A stretch of 64,000 nucleotides of DNA from Chalciporus piperatus (Eukaryota > Basidiomycota > Agaricomycetes > Boletales > Boletaceae): positions 62,001 through 126,000 of the forward strand of contig JBBPTG010000048.1 in assembly GCA_038093975.1 (NCBI GenBank). Reading direction: 5' to 3'. Within the stretch, counting starts at the first letter, position 1. Each line of letters begins with the position of its first letter. Of this stretch, positions 56,035 to 64,000 are shown one piece after another. A program made the position numbers and the translations under genes. The notes under the pieces are model-generated. The model did not search any database, was not told the DNA's origin, and worked only from the letters and a program-made list of their open reading frames with translations.

Positions 56035-58261
56035 ATGACGACGATGAGCGACCCAAGAGACGACGAAGAACGTCGCGCTCTTCTGCCGGCGCAGGAACAT
56101 ACTCAGTCCAATCAGTCCAATCAGTACACTCCGGACTTCTTCACCCGCCGCAACAGCAGCTTGTTGCTCCTCGCCGCACTCGTCTTCGGCGGAACTTTCT
56201 ACTGGGCCGCACTGTCAGAGCAGACACCGACGCGACCGACGGAATTGCTCTCAAACGGAACCCATGGATTCAAGCGAACCGTCATTCTCGTCTCCATCGA
56301 CGGGCTCAGGCAAGTCACGTTCTCTTGTGTTTCGCTCACACACCACTCATTCGAATCACAGTGCAAGTTACCTCGATCGCGGTCTGACCCCCCACCTGTT
56401 GGATATCAGTCAACAAGGGTTAAGAGCAAAGCATATGAAACCCATCTTTCCAGTAAGTTCAGCCTATCCTCCATTCTTCCCTGCTAATTTCTGATCAGAC
56501 ATTGACTTTCCCGTGAGTGTCATATTCACGACTGCATTGGCTCATACGACTGACAAATCGATCGCAATGTGTAGCAACCACTGGGCCCTAATGTATTCTT
56601 CCTCTACCCATCTTTTGTCTACCCGCTGAATGATATATATACAGGACTGGCCTATATGCTGAATCCCACGGCATAATCGCCAATGTGCGTCCCGTTTTTC
56701 CTTCGATCCGTACTAAATGACTCATCTGCGATAGAATTTCTACGACCCCGCAACTGACACCGAATTCTGGTATAATCGTGCCGAGTCCATGTTGCAGCCG
56801 CGGTGGTGGTTCGGCGAGCCCGTGAGTTGCACTTACCTCGTCTAAATGTGTCGTTTTCAAACGAGAGAATGAAATAGATGTGGGAGACAGCGGAACGCGC
56901 GGGTCTCGTTACGGCGAACCTCATGTGGTACGCTTCTCACCTCAAATGCCTCTGCCGTGCTGCGCATTTTGTCTGACTTTATATGCAATAGGCCAGGGCC
57001 AGCCATCACGCGGTCGGGGGCTTCCCCAACTTACTTTGTTCCTTGGCGTGATAAGGTTCCACTTCAAGAGAAACTGGATCAGATATTAGAGTGGATTGAC
57101 ACTGGCGACGTCCATACGAGACCCGAGCTCATTATGGGTTGGTGGTTTACCCGCCGTCTACAGCGGAAATCAGAATGCTCATATGATCATAGCATACGAA
57201 CCCTCGCTCGATCAAGCGGGGCATGCTACCGGTCCTGGGTCTGCACTGGTGAACGTAACTCTATTTCCCATCCTTTTTGCAACGCGATTGTTTCTGACCA
57301 CTTTTCTGTGTCATCTCGATCAGGAAACACTCGCGAAGATAGATGTTTTTGCCCGTGATCTTCATACCTCCCTGCTCTCACGTAATCTCTCTCAAATCGC
57401 AGACGTGATTTTCGTCAGTGACCACGGAATGGGCGATACCAGTGATGTAGAGTGGATTTACTTGGATGGAGAAGATATCCTCGGTGCGTTGTTTCTTCTT
57501 CTTTGGTATTCCACCGTTTTCGGGGCTCGTTTGAAAACACATTCAATTGTAGAAAGACTAACGATAGATCCCGTATTGATACAGGTGATGCATGGGGCAA
57601 TGTAACACACTATGATGGATGGCCGTCTTTCGGGCTTCGCTTCGCTGATGGGACAGACGAACAAGTTATTCTGGAGAAGCTCATCCACGCGTCCAGGAAA
57701 CCTCAGTTCGACAGCAAGTTCCAAGTATATACAGCAGATTCGTACATCGGTGGTGAGCATATTCGCCTGCTGCCTTCCGATCGGAGTAAGTGACACCCGG
57801 CTTCGCGTAGGACCTCTCGAGGAAGCAGAACCCATGCTCCAGCGGTATCACTTTTCTACGAACGAACGAATCGCTCCTATATGGGTTGTACCAAAGCTCG
57901 GCTATGCCTTGACGACCAAGCAGATGGGTGAGAATGGGATGAGCATCGGCGTAGGTTGCCTTCATTCTCGATCATGTTCAATCTTCATTTATTCTCGATA
58001 CAGAATCACGGCTACGACAACGACGAGCCTTCCATGCAAGCGATCTTTGTTGCTCACGGTCCCTTCTCGCATGGCGCCAAACTATCCTCAACCGATGGTC
58101 CATCCTCGGTTTGGCACTCCGTGACCGATGGCACCTACATCATGCCTGGATTCGCCAACGTTGAATTATACAACCTCATCGCGCGATTACTCCGTATCGA
58201 AGATCGGGCAGCGCCTACTAACGGGACCGCCGGATTTTGGGATCAATACGTTTCTCTGTGA
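56035..58261 (+). CDS. Type I phosphodiesterase/nucleotide pyrophosphatase (ENPP-like), type II membrane protein
   Basis: Cleaves phosphodiester or pyrophosphate bonds of nucleotides outside the cell or in the secretory lumen. Start [16 protein letters not shown] at 56035. A cytosolic acidic tail precedes one transmembrane helix ([19 protein letters not shown]), then the catalytic domain: [12 protein letters not shown] (metal Asp), the nucleophile region FPTLTFPNHW split by introns, [19 protein letters not shown], a [14 protein letters not shown] block with metal-binding Asp/His, [13 protein letters not shown], then [20 protein letters not shown] with the last His. Ends FWDQYVSL at 58261. All metal ligands expected for the family can be seen. 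Convergent with midasin, 119 bp apart. Confidence 0.92.
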
Positions 58262-58380
58262 TGCATGGCGGCAGAGGAAGGAGTAATTATATCAGTCCTA
58301 GTAGAGACAGTTGAATAAATCTAATATTTCATGCTAATGCTACTTTTAACAAGACTCTCAAGTACATATTTCTTCGTCTT

Positions 58381-61300
58381 CTACTCTTCGTTCACCCTCT
58401 CGAAGAATTCTCTAAGTGTATCTGCCAACACCCTGGGCAATGCCTCCACATCCCGAAGCACAACGTAGTACTCGAAGGGGAAGGAATCCAAGTAGCGTTC
58501 CATCGTGAGTTCCATGAGGCCAGTAGTCGGCGAAGGTTTGTAGGAGACTTGAGAAAGAGTCAAGATGGAGGACTGCGTTTCGCCTGCGGACGAGCCAGGC
58601 GTGCCAGAGGTAGAGGCAGCGCTGTTGTTGAGCGCATCGATGACAATGAAAACAACCAAGACCCTCATCCCTCGCGCCTTCCTCAACGCCCTCCTCAGCC
58701 TCTCATGATCTTGACAAATCCCATCCGAGATGATGATCTCCAGTTGCCAGAGCTCCTTCCCACTCGTCCCACTCGATTTCTCGCGCGCAGCTTCAAGCAC
58801 GGAGAGAGAACCTTCGAGGAACGCGGCCACGTCGGTACGCGACTGCGAGAACGTGAATGCATCAAGAACACGCCCGCCTTCCGTGGGCGACGATCCCCAA
58901 TCTTTCGCGCCAGTCGCGTCCGAACCGAATCCACGTACGAGCTCCCAACCTTGTCCGAACCTCGCTACGCCCACTTCGCCCACCTCGAGCTTCCCGAGCG
59001 CTTGAACGACGAGAACGACCGTTTGGTAGGCTAGGTGGACCGCACCGCCGTTGGAGGCGTTGCGCATGGATGCGGAGTCGTCGACGGCGAGGAGAACTTG
59101 GTACTCTCGCCCACTGGGCTTCACCCTTCGCATCCATATTCTGTCTTTGGTGTACTCGCTGGCGACCCAGCTGACGACTCTCCTCATGTTGAGCCTCTTG
59201 CCGCTTCGGAAGTCACCCCGCAAGCGAGTGGCGAGGGTGGGTGCAAGGATTAGGCGAAGAGATTCGCAGAGAGCGAGGGAGAGGGAGGCTGTCAACGTCG
59301 TATAGAGCGACCAGAGATGTGAGGCGGAGGCAGGGGTGGGGTTGGATGCATAGTTCGCCAGGGCATGAAGCACGAGTTCTGAAGAGAGTTTGTCTGCGTC
59401 GGGCTGAGGTTCAGGCTCGACCTCCTCTTTTGCATTGGGCGAAGAAGAATTTGGGAGACCAGAAGGTTCTGCCCTCGTGGTTCCGCGATTTCGTTCTGTG
59501 TGCGCAATGGCACCCTCGATATCAGGGGCAGGACGTTCGGCAGTTTTTTCGGCTTCTAACCGCTCCATCGCGACATCTTTCGCCTCTTTTAGCTCTGGTT
59601 TCTGGGCAGAAACGTCGATGTCGTCGATGTCCATGGGGGCAGCATCCGGCGTATCGATGTCCTCCTCGACCAACTTGAGTTCGCGTAACTTCGCGACCTG
59701 CTCTTCACCTGCTGGTCCGAGTGCTTGCATCTCATCGCCTTCTGGTGCACCATCCTCGGGCGCGTATTCAACCTGCTCTGGGTCATCGTGGTTGGGAACT
59801 GGTAAAGGCTGAGGCTGGTCGGCTGGCCCGAAAATTTCATCGAAGCGTTGTTGAACTTCTTTCAGCGCGTCCCCAAGGTTTCGCAAAGGGTTGGGAGATG
59901 AGGCAGGAGGTGGCTGATGAGCATATCCGGGTCCGCTCTGAGTGCCTTCAGAAGTAGAGGCAGGTTCGACAGATTGGGGTGGATCAGACGCTGCACTGGA
60001 TACCGGCTGGGGTTTATGTTCAGCAGAGTCACGAGATCTATAACGTCGACTAAGTGGTTACTCCAACAGTCTAAGCGATGAAGGACGTACTGTTGTTCCC
60101 GAGGCTCGGGTTCTCCGGAGGTCTCGGCGCCGTTGGAATTCATCTCGACTTGGGTATACGAAGAACCTTGTTGCCCATCGTGAGCACTCACTTGGGGTTG
60201 TGGTTCACTCTCCGTCCCAGCATCACCATCGCCAGCGGTGAGATCGGGTCGAGCGATAGCACCGGTGTTGTCTTCCTCTTCTTCGCTACCATCTTTATCT
60301 TCTTCCATGTCGTCCGAAGTAACATCCGCAGCTTTGGGTGGTTGTTGCTCGGTGCTCTGAGGCTCCTCGGACATTTGATCATGGTCGGAAGTGCGATCTT
60401 GTTCCTTCTCGTCTCCATCTTCCATTATCCCATCATCTGGGTCTTGTTCGCCATCATCGATATCTGCCATGTCTAGGTCGTCCTCACGATCCTCGCCCTT
60501 GTTCTGGTCCTCGTCAAGCTGCATATCGTCAGGAAGGTCGAGGGTATCAGCATCTGGAATATGCTGATCTGTCGGAGCACCGGATGCGTTGGGCGGCTCT
60601 ATCTCCTCCTCGGGAGGATTATCCTCGCCTATGTCGAGGTCATCCCCTTCCTCTGCTTCGTCTTGTTGTCTCTCCTCAGCAGTTTCTTCTTCTCCTTTCT
60701 TCTTCTCCTTCTGTTCCCTCCCTTTCTTCCCCTCCTTCGCCACGATGTCCGATTCCTTTTGTTGATCCTCCTTCGACCTGTCATTCTGCAACTCGTCCTG
60801 ATCCTCGCCCTCCCTGCCATCATCTCCAGCCTCGTCTCCCCAGAGCTTCTCATCCACCGCGTTTGGATCCGATCCGTCCAGCTTACCCAGTTGTTCATCT
60901 GGCTCTCCCTCATCCTCATCCTCATTCTCGTCTTCCCCGTCTTCGTCAGTTTTTTCCGCCTCGTCCGGAATATCCTCCAGATCGCCTCCAAAGTCCTCGC
61001 TCATCTCGATCGTATTTTCCTCGTCCTTCCCCTTCTCTCTCTGCATTGCATCGTCCGCGTTCTCTTCACCTCGAAGCCCTTCGAGCTGACTTTCGTCTTC
61101 GATTTCTTTGCTGACGTTTTCGTTGCCGGTTCCTTCACCTAACCCAGTCCCTCCGAGCTCTGTCATCTGTCCCTTTTCGTCTCCAGTAGCATCGCCTTCC
61201 TCAGTTTCGGGGGGGATGCAAAAGCCGCGCGTTCCAAGGGTGTGTACGACGGAGCAGACGACATAATCCAACTTGAATAGCACGCTGGTCCATCTTGCCA

Positions 61301-64000
61301 GGCTTTCGAGTAGCTCGCCTGCGAAGGATAGGAAGGTCGATAAGAATGGTAACAGTCTCCTAAGCGCCTGCTGACGTGAGGCATGTGGGAGGGATGATAG
61401 GCATGCACCGACGCTATCGAGATGGTGTTCTAGACTAGGAAGGTCAAGGAGAGCCGTGAAACGCAGTGTTGTCCGAACGCCCAGTCGTATGTAATTGTCT
61501 TTCGGCTCGTCAGATTCGGGGGTTGCATCGGGGAGACGATCAGGTTCCGAGCATCGGTGAAGCATCGATTGGACAGTGACGAGAAGGGAATCGATGATGT
61601 TATCGGGATTCCCAACAGTGCTGCCGTCGGACAGGGAATGAATTGGTTGGAATGAGAAGATGCCTTGCTCGCGAATCCACTGATGGGTAGGCTGGATGAT
61701 GTATGTCAACTGAGGACAGGTCAGCGACATATTTTCGAGTTGCCCCGGCAAGTCTCTTAGATATTTCGCAGCATCCACGACGGCGTTGTAGTCCTCTAGA
61801 GATAGTCCCGACTGTCAATTCTATCCCTGACGACGAGTTGGCGAACGTACCACTGAGCAACACTGAAGGCATGATAGGTTGGCCCGCGTGGAAGACAGCA
61901 GACACACGATCTCGCCACGTACACGCTGAAGCTGCAAGAGTCTGGCAGCTCACCATCAGATCGGGTACGACACTGATGCTTTTTTCTATGTCGGCGAAAA
62001 TGCGCATGCCAGTAACCAGTTCCTCCAGCGCGCGAGCGGCGGAACTCAGAGCATTGCTTAAGGTCTCGAGCTGAGCAAATGCGTCGATTCTGACCGTGTC
62101 TGAATGTTCAGCAAGAGCCCGAAGTCGGTCGACTTGGCGGCGGAGTGTCGCGTATCCGGGAAGGGCTTGAGCCAACCTGATCATGGCCATCAATGATGAT
62201 GTGTAACCACCTATATGACGTCGAAAACGTACCCTGATCTTCCGTCGAGTGCCAAAGAGTACCCCGATTCTACCACAGAGATACCTCGTGCAATCTCTCG
62301 CGTGCCCAAGTCTGAGTGGTGATTCGAAAGCACCTTCCGAAGCGCAGGAAGGCATCCACGCAACCGATCGAAGTAGTGCTCTGCCTTCTCTGCGGATGGT
62401 GTTACACCGTTGGCGGGCATCAAAGGCTGCTCCCGGATCCAGCACTCGTCCTTCAACTGATCAAGAACCTCGGGTTTGAGATTGTACGCCAAGCCACCAC
62501 GCTTGAGCTCTTTGAGGAGGTCGCTCCAAGCCTTTCTTTTCCGAAGAAGCAGGTGTTTCTTATACTTCTCCCGTTTCTCTTTGGTCAGATCTGCAGGGAT
62601 GACATGGTTCGCGAGGTCTTTGACGGTCAAGATGATGTCTGAGGAGAGCTGTTCCACTTCCTGGGAGGTGTGTTTGAGGAGGAAGTGACGGATTGCGTTG
62701 TTTAGGAAACCATGGAATTTGTTGAGTGTCTGATGGAGATTCTCGAGGTGAACGGGTATTGGAGCCGAACCAGGAACCATATCCATGAGCCTGACGGAGG
62801 GGATGGGTGACGGTGCGAAAAAGACCGCTTGTTCAAATTGACGATGACCCTCACTGTCCCCAGCGAACACCGGTTTCATTGCGCCCACGACTGGCTGCCT
62901 TAAAACATCGCGGAACTTGCGGATGACCTTGTATAGTTGATGGTGCGTCTTTTGAGCGCTTTGCTTCAAAGCTTGAATGTTGACGTCCTTCCAGCTTGCC
63001 AGCTTGACAAACGCTTCAATTTCTTTCTCCAGCGCCCGTCTTTGGTCCCGTAACGACCCAGAGAGTTGGGGTATGAAGAGGCGGAAGTACTTCCAGGAGG
63101 AGTGAACAATACAGCCTGTCCTTCGCAGAGCTTCTTGGTGAACACCAGATTCCTCAGTGACGATGGAATGGATGAAAACTTCGAAGCTCCGGAGAAGGTC
63201 CAGGTGAACTTGGAACTGGCCGAGAGAGCTAGATTGCACGAAGTCGTCCAATAGCGACGGAAGTTGTTTGAGGTATCCATCTAGGCCGCCCGGGGCACCA
63301 TTTTGCACTTCCTCCGCGGCGCTTAGCGGTCCACGTATCAGGACCTCGTATAAGCGGAACCAGAACACCGCAGCCCCATCGATGAATAGTTGGTTCTGGG
63401 ATTCCAGTAGGCCTCTCCAACACGATAATTCTAACCTTCTCCACTCGACGATGAGGGTAGTCAACTCGTGTTGCTGTGCCTTGAGATTATTGTCACGATT
63501 TGCGTACATTTCCCAGTCTTCCGTCTGCATCAACAGTTGCTCTAACGCGGAAAGGAATTTGGCCACAGGGCTGGCGAAATCAAACGCCAATATGGCGTCG
63601 CAGCGACTGAGGAGATTTTGAAGAACCATTTGCTCTGGCCAGTCTTGGAGGATAGTGAGAAGTCGGGAACGCAGGGACTGGATAACAGTCGATATTTTCT
63701 TCGCTTCTTGGATATTTGCATCCGCGTAGAAGTTGAAAGACTTTGAAAAGGAGTCAGAGGTACCACGGACATCTGTGAGGTGTGTATGCAGAAGGGAAAG
63801 CTGCAGATGTAGCGAATCTTTGTCAAGGGAGTCGGGCAATGACGGCGCATCGGTGCCGATAAAGGATCGTAGAATGGTCTGTCGCAGCGCACCGAATGCA
63901 GGGAAAGAAGTCCCCATTGCGGCACCATCCACAGCGTCGCCCGTGAGTTTGAAGTGGAGTCCAAGGAGTTGCCGTTGCCTATCTTGGGTGAGATGATGGG
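58381..64000 (-). CDS. MDN1: Midasin (Rea1/MDN1), C-terminal part; N-terminus outside window
   Basis: Giant AAA+ ATPase that removes assembly factors from pre-60S ribosomes. The window holds only the C-terminal region: the helical linker (FGALRQTILRSF, SLLHTHLTD, LLVTVQSMLH), then a very long Asp/Glu-rich region (about 60200-61150, in blocks such as EDLEDIPDEAEKTDEDGEDE), then the MIDAS/VWA domain: YQVLLAVDDSASMRN near 59065-59105, with DSxS metal-site motif, LEVGEVGVARFGQGWEL, and SDGICQDHERLRRAL. The end is REFFERVNEE at 58381. It reads through several introns (for example near 60037-60092 and 61790-61870). The AAA ring lies beyond 64000. Confidence 0.93.

Noticed and set aside
60078..61142. 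Long plus-strand open frames opposite midasin, Leu/Ser/Pro-rich
   Set aside because: They are the antisense of the Asp/Glu-rich region, whose GAN/GAY codons leave the opposite strand free of stops.

Overview
The window is nuclear DNA of a filamentous basidiomycete, most likely an agaricomycete. Nearly all genes are split by many short GT-AG introns (about 50-65 bp), both strands carry genes, and intergenic gaps are short. Proteins such as the Egt1 fusion, the CreA-type C2H2 repressor, the GH15-CBM20 glucoamylase and the basidiomycete arrestin-like family fit this. The exact species cannot be told from the sequence. No rRNA, tRNA, CRISPR array, intact transposon or virus was recognised.

Layout. 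1-7851 (-): splicing factor Prp8, cut by the left edge in its C-terminal MPN domain. 8869-12076 (+): Egt1, ergothioneine synthesis. 12278-14124 (+): dynactin p62. 14592-23178 (+): three arrestin-like paralogues, with a two-HKD phospholipase-D-family gene between the second and third. 23464-24089 (+): a small conserved-looking fungal protein. 24471-26085 (+): queuosine salvage protein QNG1. 26213-27992 (-): a DNA polymerase beta-like protein with a mitochondrial-type leader, facing SNF5/SFH1 (28155-30205, +) across 162 bp. 30206-33653 holds no recognisable gene. 33726-35895 (+): CreA/Mig1-type repressor. 36434-38765 (+): WD40 DCAF-like protein. 39009-40486 (+): gelsolin-repeat gene with a damaged middle repeat. 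40746-42639 (-) and 43401-45301 (+): a head-to-head pair of membrane-anchored aspartic proteases. 46171-47982 (-): CCCH zinc-finger protein. 48953-50452 (-): PA-TM-RING ubiquitin ligase. 51157-53171 (+): secreted glucoamylase. 53470-54587 (-): SYLF protein. 54767-55944 (-): cis-prenyltransferase, 90 bp from the ENPP-type phosphodiesterase (56035-58261, +). 58381-64000 (-): C-terminal part of midasin, cut by the right edge.

Most genes are housekeeping (splicing, ribosome export, chromatin remodelling, dynein cargo transport, dolichol synthesis) mixed with accessory functions. The most unusual object is the polymerase-beta-like protein. It keeps the fold-diagnostic sequence, but all three catalytic aspartates, the main lyase lysine and several nucleotide-contact residues are replaced, and its N-terminus looks mitochondrial. 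Next in interest are the arrestin-like array interrupted by a phospholipase-D gene, the damaged gelsolin gene, the divergent protease pair with a G-quadruplex-prone leader, and the 3.4 kb gene-free stretch before the CreA-like gene.
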